In this document: positions 26,646 through 34,789 of the stretch, in pieces | Numbering within the stretch: the first letter of the stretch is position 1 | Layout: the number at the start of each line of letters is the position of its first letter | From: CAYLUN01 sp964386865 | Lineage (GTDB): Bacteria; Verrucomicrobiota; Kiritimatiellia; RFP12; UBA1067 | Direction: 5' to 3' | Assembly (NCBI GenBank): GCA_964386865.1 | Contig: CAYLUN010000013.1 | Coordinates: forward strand, 1 to 64,000 | Length of the DNA stretch: 64,000 nucleotides | The notes under the pieces: model-generated | What the model saw: only the letters and a program-made list of their open reading frames with translations | The model's database searches: none | Told to the model about the DNA's origin: nothing | Made by a program: the position numbers and the translations under genes

Positions 26646-28175
26646 ATGACGCGCCTCCTACTTCCTAGCCTGTGCTTCGCCCTGGCAATCTTCGGGGCTT
26701 CGGCGTGTCACGCCGACGGCAGCCCGTTGCCAATCGATCCTGCAGCGCCCGCGTTCTTCGACAAGCCGGACGGCCTCCGGCAGCCCGTCCCGGCAAGCCA
26801 CCCGCGGGGAGCCTGCTTCGGAAAGCCGCGCCCGCTCGCGCCCGCCGCCCGTGCCAGCGACTGGCCGGGGTTTCTCGGGCCGACTCAGGACGGCGTCTCT
26901 CCTGAAACAGGCCTCGCGTGCGGCTTGGGCGAGCCGCCGGACGGCGGAGCGTGCCCACGCCCGTTGTGGAGCGTGAGCAAAGGCGAGAGCTACGCGGCCC
27001 CCTCGGTCAAGGACGGCCAACTCATCCTCTTCCACCGCCTCGGGACGAACGAGGTGGTGGAGTGCCTGGACGCGGAGACGGGCGGCCTGTGCTGGTCCTT
27101 CGAGTACCCGACGACCTACCGCGACCGTTACCGCTACCTAAGCGGGCCGCGCGCCACGCCCGCGCTCGACGGGGACCGCGCGTACACGTGCGGCGCCGAG
27201 GGCATGCTCCATTGCTTTGACCTCAAGACGGGGCATCTCTACTGGCGGCGGAATCTCGCGCAGGAGTTCGACCTCGACGAGGGCTTCTTCGGCTTCACCC
27301 CGTCGCCGGTCATCGAAAAAGACCTGCTGATCCTGAATCTGGGCGGGGCGCGCGGAGGATCGGTCGCCGCGTTCGACAAAGTCAGGGGCATGCTCAAGTG
27401 GCTTTCGAACGACCCGTGGGGCCGCGGCTACGCGACGCCCCTCGCCGCGACGCTGCACGGCCGGCGCGTGCTGTTCGTGTTCGCCGGCGACAAATCCGAC
27501 CCGCCCGTCGGCGGCCTGCTCGGGCTGGATCCCGAGTCCGGCCGAATTCATTTCCGCTTCCCGTGGCGCAGCCCGCGCGTCTTCTCCGTTAACGCCTCGT
27601 CCCCGGTCGTATCCGGCAGCCGGGTCTTCATCTCCTCGTCGTACGATGTGTACGGCGCGATGGTCGATGTCCGGCCGGACCTCACCCACACGCTGGCCTA
27701 CACCACGCGGGCGTATGCCTCGCACTGGACAACCCCGATCCTCCGCGACGGATACCTGTACGGGTTCTTCAACAATCTGCTGGTCTGCATGGAGTGGGAG
27801 AGCGGGAGCCTGGTTTGGAAACAAGCGCTCAAGCTGGATCAGGGTGGGGGCGAGAGCGAAGGCCGGAGCGCTCCGGCCGGCAGGAAGACGGGCGCTGACC
27901 AGTACCGGGAGCCGCCCGGCAGCCAGGGCTTCGGGTTCGGCTCGCTCATCTGGGCCGACGGCCGCTTCATCTGCCTGGGGGAAACGGGGCTGCTCGCCTG
28001 GCTCGACCTCTCGCCCAAGGGTTGCCGCGTGATCGCCTCGTACCGGCTCTTTTCCGCGGATCAGACGTGGACGGCGCCGGTGCTGAGCCGAGGACAGCTC
28101 TACGTTAACCAAAACCGTCCCGGTCAGGACACCCCGGCCCGGCTGCTCTGCTACGACATCCGGGCCGCACCTTAG
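26646..28175 (+). CDS. Exported PQQ-type (BamB-like) beta-propeller protein
   Basis: Protein of 509 residues with a signal peptide (MTRLLLPSLCFALAIFGASACHA-DG). After SDWPGFLGPTQDGVSPETG, a common opening of PVC outer membrane biogenesis BamB-like proteins, come propeller blades with PQQ-like signatures: VVECLDAETGGLCWSFEYP, GMLHCFDLKTGHLYWRRNL, GSVAAFDKVRGMLKW and LLVCMEWESGSLVWK. No PQQ dehydrogenase catalytic residues are seen, so this is more likely a binding or scaffold protein. The ATG has no ribosome site and sits just after a predicted promoter. It is separated by a short gap from the + strand Gfo/Idh/MocA gene. Confidence 0.8.
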   Translation: MTRLLLPSLCFALAIFGASACHADGSPLPIDPAAPAFFDKPDGLRQPVPASHPRGACFGKPRPLAPAARASDWPGFLGPTQDGVSPETGLACGLGEPPDGGACPRPLWSVSKGESYAAPSVKDGQLILFHRLGTNEVVECLDAETGGLCWSFEYPTTYRDRYRYLSGPRATPALDGDRAYTCGAEGMLHCFDLKTGHLYWRRNLAQEFDLDEGFFGFTPSPVIEKDLLILNLGGARGGSVAAFDKVRGMLKWLSNDPWGRGYATPLAATLHGRRVLFVFAGDKSDPPVGGLLGLDPESGRIHFRFPWRSPRVFSVNASSPVVSGSRVFISSSYDVYGAMVDVRPDLTHTLAYTTRAYASHWTTPILRDGYLYGFFNNLLVCMEWESGSLVWKQALKLDQGGGESEGRSAPAGRKTGADQYREPPGSQGFGFGSLIWADGRFICLGETGLLAWLDLSPKGCRVIASYRLFSADQTWTAPVLSRGQLYVNQNRPGQDTPARLLCYDIRAAP

Positions 28176-28303
28176 CCTTTTGTAGGCGACACGTTGACTG
28201 TGCCGAAAGAACGCCCAACGCGCAACAAATTTGCCTCGCCTCCCTGCGGCATAGAGCCTATCCTTTGTGCTTCGTTTAGAATCATAGTCAGAGGGGAGGG
28301 ATC

Positions 28304-29605
28304 ATGAGAAGTACCCGCAGGGAATTTGTGTGTCGCATGGCCGCAGGCGCGGCGGCGGCGGTTGCCGCGCCGGTGATTCTGCCGTCGTCTGCCATTGGAG
28401 CCGCCGGCCAGACTGCGCCGGGCAACCGGGTCGCCATCGGGCTGATCGGCATGGGCAAGATGATGTGGTCCCATCTGCAGGGCTGCCTCAGCCGCGAGGA
28501 CATCCAGGTGGTCGCGCTCTGCGATGTCGAGCGGAACCGGCTCAAGGTCTGCAGCGACTTGGTCCGGGAGACCTATTCGAAGCGCTTCGGCGCGGACTAC
28601 ACGGGCGTCGCGGTGCATCGCGACTTCCGCGAGCTGCTCGCCCGCCCCGACATCGACGCGGTCATGATCGCCACCCCGACCAACTGGCATGCCATACAGG
28701 CGGTCGAGGCCATGAAGGCCGGCAAGGACGTCTACTGCGAGAAGCCGCTGGCGCTGACCGTCCGCGAGGCCCAGGCGATCGCCGAGGCGGCCCGCCGCTA
28801 CGGCCGCGTCTTTCAGGTTGGCAGCCAGCAGCGCTCCGACTACAACTTCCGCTTTGCCTGCGAGCTGGTGCGCAACGGCGCCATCGGCAAGCTGAAGGTG
28901 GTGCATGTCAACGTCGGCGGTCCCGCCGAGGAGTGCTACCTGCCGGCGCAGCCGGTGCCGGAGTCGCTCGACTGGGATATGTGGCTGGGGCCCGCGCCCA
29001 TGCGGCCCTACAACGCCGAGCTGGCGCCGCAGGACAACTACGCGGTCTTTCCCAACTGGCGGCACTACCGCGATTACTGCAACGGCGGCATCTACGACTT
29101 CGGCGCCCACCATTTCGACATCGCCCAGTGGGGGCTGGGGATGGACGGCAGCGGCCCGGTCGAAATCCGCCCGCCCGCCTTCAGCGAGCACAAGCTGCTG
29201 ACGTTCGTCTACGCCGACGGCACGCCCATGACCCACGGCGGCGCCAGCGGCCAGGCGGCCATCGAGTTCGTCGGAGAGAGCGGGACCGTCCGGGTCAACC
29301 GGGGCTTCTTGGAAACCGACCCCGCCGAGCTGATCCGGCACAAGTGGGGAGCCAATGACCTCCGCCTCTACTCGTCGCTCAACCACCTGACCAACTGGCT
29401 CGAAGGCATCCGCACGCGCCGCCCCTGCATCTGCACGGCCGACGTCGGGCTGAGCACGATCACGGTCTGCTCGCTGGCCTCCATCGCCTACCGGCTGAAC
29501 GAGCCGCTCAAGTGGGACCCCAAGGCAATGAACTTTGTCGACAACCCGTCCGCCGGGCGACTCCTGTCGCGCGGCATGCGCGCGCCGTGGACGCTCACGG
29601 TGTAA
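28304..29605 (+). CDS. Tat-exported Gfo/Idh/MocA family oxidoreductase (2)
   Basis: Protein of 433 residues, with GAGGGGAGGG 4 nt before the ATG. MRSTRREFVCRMAAGAAAAVAAP is a twin-arginine signal. The Rossmann motif is VAIGLIGMGKMMWSHL, with VYCEKPLALTVREAQAIAEA giving the canonical EKP. GGIYDFGAHHFDIAQWGLGMD carries the conserved Asp-His-x-Asp of the C-terminal catalytic domain. Compared with the relative at 24990-26366 it retains the standard EKP. It precedes a ThuA-domain gene on the same strand; ThuA and Gfo/Idh/MocA genes frequently occur together in sugar catabolism loci. The sugar substrate is not known. Confidence 0.88.
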   Translation: MRSTRREFVCRMAAGAAAAVAAPVILPSSAIGAAGQTAPGNRVAIGLIGMGKMMWSHLQGCLSREDIQVVALCDVERNRLKVCSDLVRETYSKRFGADYTGVAVHRDFRELLARPDIDAVMIATPTNWHAIQAVEAMKAGKDVYCEKPLALTVREAQAIAEAARRYGRVFQVGSQQRSDYNFRFACELVRNGAIGKLKVVHVNVGGPAEECYLPAQPVPESLDWDMWLGPAPMRPYNAELAPQDNYAVFPNWRHYRDYCNGGIYDFGAHHFDIAQWGLGMDGSGPVEIRPPAFSEHKLLTFVYADGTPMTHGGASGQAAIEFVGESGTVRVNRGFLETDPAELIRHKWGANDLRLYSSLNHLTNWLEGIRTRRPCICTADVGLSTITVCSLASIAYRLNEPLKWDPKAMNFVDNPSAGRLLSRGMRAPWTLTV

Positions 29606-29662
29606 AGACTCGTCTCCATGACTGACCAATCAACCAAGAACACCAACAGAGACCATGTTTCC

Positions 29663-29713
29663 CGCAGAGACGCCAAGGCGCTGAGGGTTTCGGACCATCT
29701 TGGCGTCTCTGCG
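29663..29713 (+). terminator. 15-bp stem hairpin after the oxidoreductase gene
   Basis: CGCAGAGACGCCAAG (29663-29677) pairs perfectly with CTTGGCGTCTCTGCG (29699-29713) around a 21-nt loop. A related word, TTTGCGTCTCTGCGTCTTGG, occurs near 49788. It may separate this gene from the ThuA gene; no U-run is evident. Confidence 0.4.
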
Positions 29714-29762
29714 CCTCTGCGGGAGAACATGAATTTCTCTAAGCGTCTTTGAGGCTCTTTCC

Positions 29763-32700
29763 ATGAAATCACTTCTACCCTTCGCATCTGCTTTCTTGCT
29801 TACACTATCTGCGGCTGCCGCGCCGCAAGAGCTCAAGCCGCCGTCAGCCGAAGAGGCGGCCCGCATCGAGCAGGCCGCGCCTTCGCACGCGACGGCCCAG
29901 CCGAAGCGCGCGCGCCGCGTGCTGGTCGTCAACCAGTGCGAGGGCTTCGTCCACACCGCCGTCCCCTACGCCGCCCTGGCGTTCGACATCATGGGGCGCA
30001 AGACCGGGGCTTTCTCCGTCACCGCCGTGAACGATCTCGCGATCCTCGAAAAGCCGGAGTTCGACACCTTTGACGCGATCATCATGAACAACACGACCCT
30101 CCGGCAGCCGCTCCTGGACGGCGCCGACGAGGCGCGCGAGGCGCGGGCGGAGCAGCGCTTCCTCGACTTCGTGCGCAGCGGCAAAGGGCTGGTCGGCGTG
30201 CACGCGGCGACCGACTGCCTGTACACGTGGCCGGCCTACGGCGAGCTGATCGGCGGCTATTTCGACGGCCACCCCTGGAGCGAAGAGGTGGGCGTCAAGC
30301 TGGAGGATCCCGGCCACCCGCTGCTGGCCGCCTTCAAGGGGCTGGATTTCAAGGTCAACGATGAGATCTACGCCTTTCGGAATGACTCCCGTGACGCCCT
30401 GCACGTGCTGCTGAGCCTGGACGTGACGAAGACCAACATGAACAAGCAGAACATCAAGCGCAAGGACAACGATTTCGCCGTCGCCTGGGTTCACGAGTAC
30501 GGCAAGGGGCGCGTCTTCTACTTCTCGCTCGGGCACCGGCACGAGATCTTCTGGAACCCCGCGCTTCTGCAGTGCTACCTCGACGGCATCCAGTACGCGC
30601 TGGGCGACCTGCCGGCCGACGCGACGCCCAGCTCCCGGCTGACGGAGGGGTACCTGAAGCAGTCGCGCACGGCGGCCTTCGCGGCCGGCATGGAGCGCAT
30701 GCTGGCGGAGTTGGCCGCCTACAAGCTGAGCGTGAACGACGCGGTCGCCAAGCAGGTCGACGCGTTTGTCGACGAGCACCTGCGTGACCCGCAGGCCAGC
30801 CGCGAGGCGCTCTCCCTAGGGCTGGCGCGCGTGGCGGCCAACCCGCAGGCGACCGCGGACGGGCGCGCGCTGGCCTGCCGCAAGCTGAGCCTGGCGGGCA
30901 CCGACAACGCTGTGCCCGCGCTGGCGCCGCTGATCGACGATCCGGCGCTCGGCAGCTGGTCGCGCTACGCGCTCGCCCGCCTGCCGGGCAAGGCCGCGGA
31001 CGAGGCGCTGGTGGCGGCGCTGAAGCGGACCCGCGGGGCGGACCGCCTGGCGGTCGCCGCCCTCGCCGGCGCGCGCCGTCTGCCGGCCGCGCTTCCGGCC
31101 CTAGCCGAACTGGCGGCGACGGGCGAGGCCGCTGCGGCAGTCGCCGCGGAGGCGCTGGGAAGCATCGGCGGCAACGAGGCGGCGCAGGCGCTGTCGGCGT
31201 TGCAGCGCGGCACCAAAGGCACGGCCCGCGCGGCCGTCGACCGGGCGCTGCTGGCCTGTGCCGACCGCGCGCGGACAGACGGCAACGGCAAGGCGGCGCA
31301 GGCGCTTTCTGCGCGCCTGCTGGGCGCCGAGACGGCTGAGCATGTGCGGGCGGCTGCTTTCTACGGCATCAACCTGTCGGCTGGCGCCAAGGGCGTGGTC
31401 GCAGCAGTTGAGGCTCTCAAAGGTGCAGATGTGGAGCGTGCGCGCGCCGGGGCGCGGTTGGTGCGCGAGCTGCCGGACAAGGCGGTCGTGACAGCCGCCG
31501 CCGAGGCGCTGCCGTCCATGCCGGAGCAGAACCGCATCCTGGCGCTCGGAGCGTTAGCCGGGCGCGGCGACCGGGCCGCACAAGAGGGTGTGTTGGCTGT
31601 GGTGTCGGGGTCGAGCGTCGAGGTCTCGCTGGCGGCTCTACAGGCTTTGGAGACGCTGGGCGACGGGCGGGCCGTGAAGGCCGTGATGACGGTGGCGGCG
31701 TCCGCGGTGGCGGACCGGGAGCTGCGCAAGGCGGCCGGCATCACGCTCGGCGCGATGAACGAGCCCGGCGTCGACAAGGAACTCGTGGACCAGATGCGGT
31801 CGGCGGAGGTCAAGGCGCAGGCGGCCTATGTCAAGGTGCTGGGAGCCCGGCAGGCGCGCGGCGCACTGAAGGAGCTGTTCGCTGCCGCACGCAGCGCGGA
31901 CGCCGGCTTGGCTGAAGAGGCCCGCAAGGCGATCAGCCTCATGGTGCGGGCGGAGGATCTGCCCGAGGTCGTGGCGCTGTTGGCGGACACCGGCGATGCC
32001 GCGGGGCTGCGGGAGATGGAGCGCATCGTGGTGAAGGCGGCCAAGACGACCGATGACCCGAAGGTTCAGACCGCTGCCGTGCTCAAGGGGCTTAGGAAAA
32101 AGATGCCCTCAAGCGCACGTGGCGCGCTCCTGTCGGCGCTGGCTCAGCTGGCCGTGCCCGCGACGCTGCCGGAGCTGCTCGCCGCGGCCAAGGAGGAGGA
32201 CGTGGTTGTGCGCCGCGCAGCCCTACAGGCCGTGGCCGAGTATTGGCCGAGCGCCGAGCCGCTGCAGGCGCTGCGGGAAGCAAGCCTCAAGGATACGGAT
32301 GAGGCGTGCCGCGTCTCGGCCCTGGGCGGTTACGCCCGCCTGCTGGCGCTGCCCGGCAAGCTGCCGGTGAAAGAGAAGCTCGCCCTTTACCGCGAGGCGC
32401 TGGATCTGGCGAAAGACGCCAAGGAAAAGCGGGTGCTGATCGAGGGGTTGGGCGCGCTGGTGCACCCGGACGCGCTGGCTTTCGTGAAGCCCTTCATGCA
32501 GGAGGGCCAGCTGTCGGCCGACGCCTGCCGCGCGGCGCTGAAGATCAGCGAGGGGTTGAACGGCGGCGCCTTTGTGCTGACCGGCAGCGTGCACGGCGGC
32601 GAGAGGAATGCGCTCGACAACGATCCGAAGACGCGCTGGACGACCGGCGCCTCGATGCGCGGCGGCGAGTGGTTCACGGTCGACCTCGGCTACGAGGGCG

Positions 32701-33359
32701 AGATCCGGACGATTTATCTCGATGCGGGCCCGACCGGAAGCGACTATCCGCGCAGCTACGAGGTCTACGTGTCGCTGGACGGGGCGCAGTGGGGCGAGCC
32801 GGTCGTGAAGGGCGGCGATCCCAAGGCGCGCGCGTTCACCATCACGGTGCCGCCGACCGCCGGCCGCTTCGTGAAGATCGTGCAGACCGGCCGGGACGGC
32901 TCCTTCTGGTCCATCAACGAGATCCGCGTCAACGGCGCGCCGGACGCGAAGCACTATCCGCCGCTGGACCGGAGCGGGTGGAAGGCGAGCGCTTTCAACG
33001 GCTCAAAAGGCCAGCACCCCGAGTTCGCGATCGACAATGATCTGACGACGCGCTGGGGCACGGGCGGGGCCATGAAGCCTGGGGAGTGGTTTGCGGTTGA
33101 CCTGGGCGCGCCGCACACGGTGTATGCGGTCGCGATGAACGCGGCCCAGTCCGGCGGCGACTATCCGCGCGAGTGCCAGATCTTCACCTCCCTGGACGGG
33201 TCCACGTGGTACGGCCCGGTGGGGCTTGGCAAGGGCGAGGGCGCGCTCACGACGATCCCCGTGCTCCCGAGCCAGGCGCGGCACGTCAAGGTCGTTCAGA
33301 CCGGCAGCACCGAATTCAACTGGTGGTCCCTCTACGATCTGCAGATCCTCGGCGAGTGA
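29763..33359 (+). CDS. ThuA - HEAT repeat - double discoidin (F5/8 C) exported protein
   Basis: Protein of 1198 residues with a signal peptide (MKSLLPFASAFLLTLSAAAA-PQ). Residues about 50-280 are a ThuA-type trehalose-utilisation domain (RRVLVVNQCEGFVHTAVPYAA, GLVGVHAATDCLYTWPAYGELIGG, VHEYGKGRVFYFSLGH). Residues about 320-930 are Ala/Leu-rich helical pairs of the HEAT type. Two F5/8 type C modules follow at about 935-1065 and 1070-1198: GGERNALDNDPKTRWTTG with EWFTVDLGYEGEIRTIYLD, then FAIDNDLTTRWGTGG with EWFAVDLGAPHTVYAVAM. This order is a known PVC architecture. It could bind glycan through the discoidin modules and act on or sense sugars through ThuA. Catalytic activity of ThuA is not settled. 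Confidence 0.85.
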   Translation: MKSLLPFASAFLLTLSAAAAPQELKPPSAEEAARIEQAAPSHATAQPKRARRVLVVNQCEGFVHTAVPYAALAFDIMGRKTGAFSVTAVNDLAILEKPEFDTFDAIIMNNTTLRQPLLDGADEAREARAEQRFLDFVRSGKGLVGVHAATDCLYTWPAYGELIGGYFDGHPWSEEVGVKLEDPGHPLLAAFKGLDFKVNDEIYAFRNDSRDALHVLLSLDVTKTNMNKQNIKRKDNDFAVAWVHEYGKGRVFYFSLGHRHEIFWNPALLQCYLDGIQYALGDLPADATPSSRLTEGYLKQSRTAAFAAGMERMLAELAAYKLSVNDAVAKQVDAFVDEHLRDPQASREALSLGLARVAANPQATADGRALACRKLSLAGTDNAVPALAPLIDDPALGSWSRYALARLPGKAADEALVAALKRTRGADRLAVAALAGARRLPAALPALAELAATGEAAAAVAAEALGSIGGNEAAQALSALQRGTKGTARAAVDRALLACADRARTDGNGKAAQALSARLLGAETAEHVRAAAFYGINLSAGAKGVVAAVEALKGADVERARAGARLVRELPDKAVVTAAAEALPSMPEQNRILALGALAGRGDRAAQEGVLAVVSGSSVEVSLAALQALETLGDGRAVKAVMTVAASAVADRELRKAAGITLGAMNEPGVDKELVDQMRSAEVKAQAAYVKVLGARQARGALKELFAAARSADAGLAEEARKAISLMVRAEDLPEVVALLADTGDAAGLREMERIVVKAAKTTDDPKVQTAAVLKGLRKKMPSSARGALLSALAQLAVPATLPELLAAAKEEDVVVRRAALQAVAEYWPSAEPLQALREASLKDTDEACRVSALGGYARLLALPGKLPVKEKLALYREALDLAKDAKEKRVLIEGLGALVHPDALAFVKPFMQEGQLSADACRAALKISEGLNGGAFVLTGSVHGGERNALDNDPKTRWTTGASMRGGEWFTVDLGYEGEIRTIYLDAGPTGSDYPRSYEVYVSLDGAQWGEPVVKGGDPKARAFTITVPPTAGRFVKIVQTGRDGSFWSINEIRVNGAPDAKHYPPLDRSGWKASAFNGSKGQHPEFAIDNDLTTRWGTGGAMKPGEWFAVDLGAPHTVYAVAMNAAQSGGDYPRECQIFTSLDGSTWYGPVGLGKGEGALTTIPVLPSQARHVKVVQTGSTEFNWWSLYDLQILGE

Positions 33360-33391
33360 GGCAGGAAGACACGGAGTCAAGGCTGCTTGCC

Positions 33392-34309
33392 ATGAGTATC
33401 TCCTCGAAACTGCGGATGGAGGGCAAGGATTACGACGCGCCGGGCTACTATTTCGTGACGCTGTGTGCGGACGAGCGGCGGCGCATCTTCGGCAGGCTGG
33501 CCGGTGACTCCATCGAGCTGAGCGATGTCGGCCAGGCGGCCGAAGCGTGCTGGCGTGCGATTCCCGAGCACTTTCCCGATGTGGCGCTGGGCGCGTTCGT
33601 CGTAATGCCCGACCATGTGCACGGGATCATCCGGATCACGCGGTGGCAGCGGCCAAAAGGTGTTTTGGCCGAACAGGGGGACGGCCGCAAAAAGACGGGC
33701 ACGCATAGGGGCTCGCTCGGCAGCATCATCAAGGGCTTCAAGATCGGCGTCACTATGGCTTGTCGGGCCAAAACATCTTTTGGCCCTATCTTTCAAGAGA
33801 ACTACTACGACGTGATCTGCTTCGACGCGACCGAGCTGGCGATCAAAGAGGCCTACATCCGCGCCAATCCACAGCGCCTGGCGCTGACGAAGGTACCGCG
33901 CGGCACGGTCAAGCGCAGCGCCTATCTCGGGAATCTGGAGCTGCTGGAGTCCGAGCCGAAACTCGCGCTGCGAGTTTCCAGAAATGCCACTGAGGCGGAA
34001 CTCGCGAAGCTGAGCGCGGAGCTGGGCCGTTACAACGGTGTCGTGGCGAGCACCTTTTTCTCGCCCGGCGAGCAGCGCCTCTTGGACGAGCTGCTCGCGA
34101 ACGACACGAGCCGCCTGATCTGGATTCTGCCCATGGGCATGCCCAAACAAGTGCCTGTCAAATGGGGTTCCGCCCTTCTCCGCTCCCGCGCGCTCTGGCT
34201 GTCGCCCTATCCCGAAGACATGACCGCCGCCACGCGCGAAAGCTGCCTCGCCTGCAACGAGTGGGCACAGCGACTTGCCACCGTCCCTCGCCCACCATCC
34301 GCCCGCTGA
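33392..34309 (+). CDS. RAYT-like Y1 transposase with a C-terminal extension
   Basis: Protein of 305 residues; the ATG at 33392 lies 33 bp after the ThuA gene stop. The Y1/HUH motif is MPDHVHGII (His75, His77) and the catalytic tyrosine region is FQENYYDVICFD (Tyr138/139), followed by YIRANPQRLAL. This is the Y1 transposase IS200-like domain of REP-associated tyrosine transposases. Residues about 200-305 form an extra module (FSPGEQRLLDELL, LIWILPMGMPK, ALWLSPYPEDMTAATRESCLACNEWAQRLA) also found in the gene at 41492-42403. A palindromic unit occurs twice inside the coding region. It probably processes repetitive palindromic DNA, but the adjacent 232-bp element has 9-bp duplications, which this enzyme class does not produce. 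Confidence 0.83.
   Translation: MSISSKLRMEGKDYDAPGYYFVTLCADERRRIFGRLAGDSIELSDVGQAAEACWRAIPEHFPDVALGAFVVMPDHVHGIIRITRWQRPKGVLAEQGDGRKKTGTHRGSLGSIIKGFKIGVTMACRAKTSFGPIFQENYYDVICFDATELAIKEAYIRANPQRLALTKVPRGTVKRSAYLGNLELLESEPKLALRVSRNATEAELAKLSAELGRYNGVVASTFFSPGEQRLLDELLANDTSRLIWILPMGMPKQVPVKWGSALLRSRALWLSPYPEDMTAATRESCLACNEWAQRLATVPRPPSAR
33651..33785. repeat. Two inverted copies of a 20-bp palindrome inside the RAYT gene
   Basis: GGCCAAAAGGTGTTTTGGCC at 33651-33670 is a near-perfect palindrome. Its reverse complement recurs at 33766-33785 with one change. Both are within the coding frame, giving the residues RPKGVLAEQ and AKTSFGPIF, which lie in a variable region between the HUH motif and the catalytic tyrosine. 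Confidence 0.7.
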
Positions 34310-34340
34310 ACAAGCAATTCCACTTCGGCGTTCGGCGTTC

Positions 34341-34390
34341 GGCGTTTCTCCCCTCTCCACTTGAGCGTTGAACGTTCAGCGTTGAGCGTT
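34341..34390 (+). repeat. GTTGAGCGTTCAGCGTT repeat, copy 1
   Basis: A 50-bp unit ending TTGAACGTTCAGCGTTGAGC matches 38066-38116 with three or fewer differences plus a 1-bp gap. It lies between the RAYT gene and the second mobile element copy. Confidence 0.7.
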
Positions 34391-34397
34391 TATTTCT

Positions 34398-34647
34398 CCT
34401 ACCGGTGGGTGCGATTTTACTTCGTTGCATCGCACCCAGAAGTCAGAATTCAGGAGTCAGAATTCAGAATTGCTTCGCAACGACTTACATACGAAAGCGC
34501 CGCCCAAAAAGGTGTCTCCCAAAGAGGAGACAGGAAGAATCTCGCGCGAATCGGACATAACTCGTTGGCATCCAACTCCTGAATTCTGGCTTCTGGCTTC
34601 TGAATTCTGTGCGATTGCAATAGTTTGCAATCGCACCCCCTACCGGT
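34398..34647 (+). mobile_element. 232-bp MITE-like element, copy 2, with 9-bp target duplications
   Basis: The element spans 34407-34638, identical to copy 1 at 3426-3657. It is flanked by CCTACCGGT at 34398-34406 and 34639-34647, a second independent 9-bp duplication. The downstream duplication ends 18 bp before the -35 box (34666) of the sialate O-acetylesterase promoter. Perfect identity between copies 31 kb apart indicates recent movement or gene conversion. Confidence 0.88.
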
Positions 34648-34658
34648 CGACTGAGTCT

Positions 34659-34714
34659 CCCGGCGTTGACGGCGGCCGTCAAAAGCCGTATGCTGGGGCC
34701 GTTTTCCGGTCGGA
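34659..34714 (+). promoter_or_regulatory. Shared 56-bp promoter cassette, copy 2, with palindromic -35
   Basis: TTGACG (34666-34671), 17-bp spacer, TATGCT (34689-34694). The -35 is the left half of a perfect 17-bp palindrome TTGACGGCGGCCGTCAA (34666-34682), a likely operator. The block matches 21435-21490 at 51 of 56 positions. It would drive the sialate O-acetylesterase gene with a leader of about 90 nt. Confidence 0.68.
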
Positions 34715-34789
34715 TAGGGAGACCGCCCGGAGGGTCGGATGTCGATGGCGTGACATCGGCGCGTGCAACACAAATAAGGGGGATGTTCC

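Noticed and set aside
34398..34647. The RAYT gene as the mover of the adjacent 232-bp element
   Set aside because: Y1 transposases do not create target duplications, whereas both element copies have exact 9-bp duplications; a DDE transposase is more likely.
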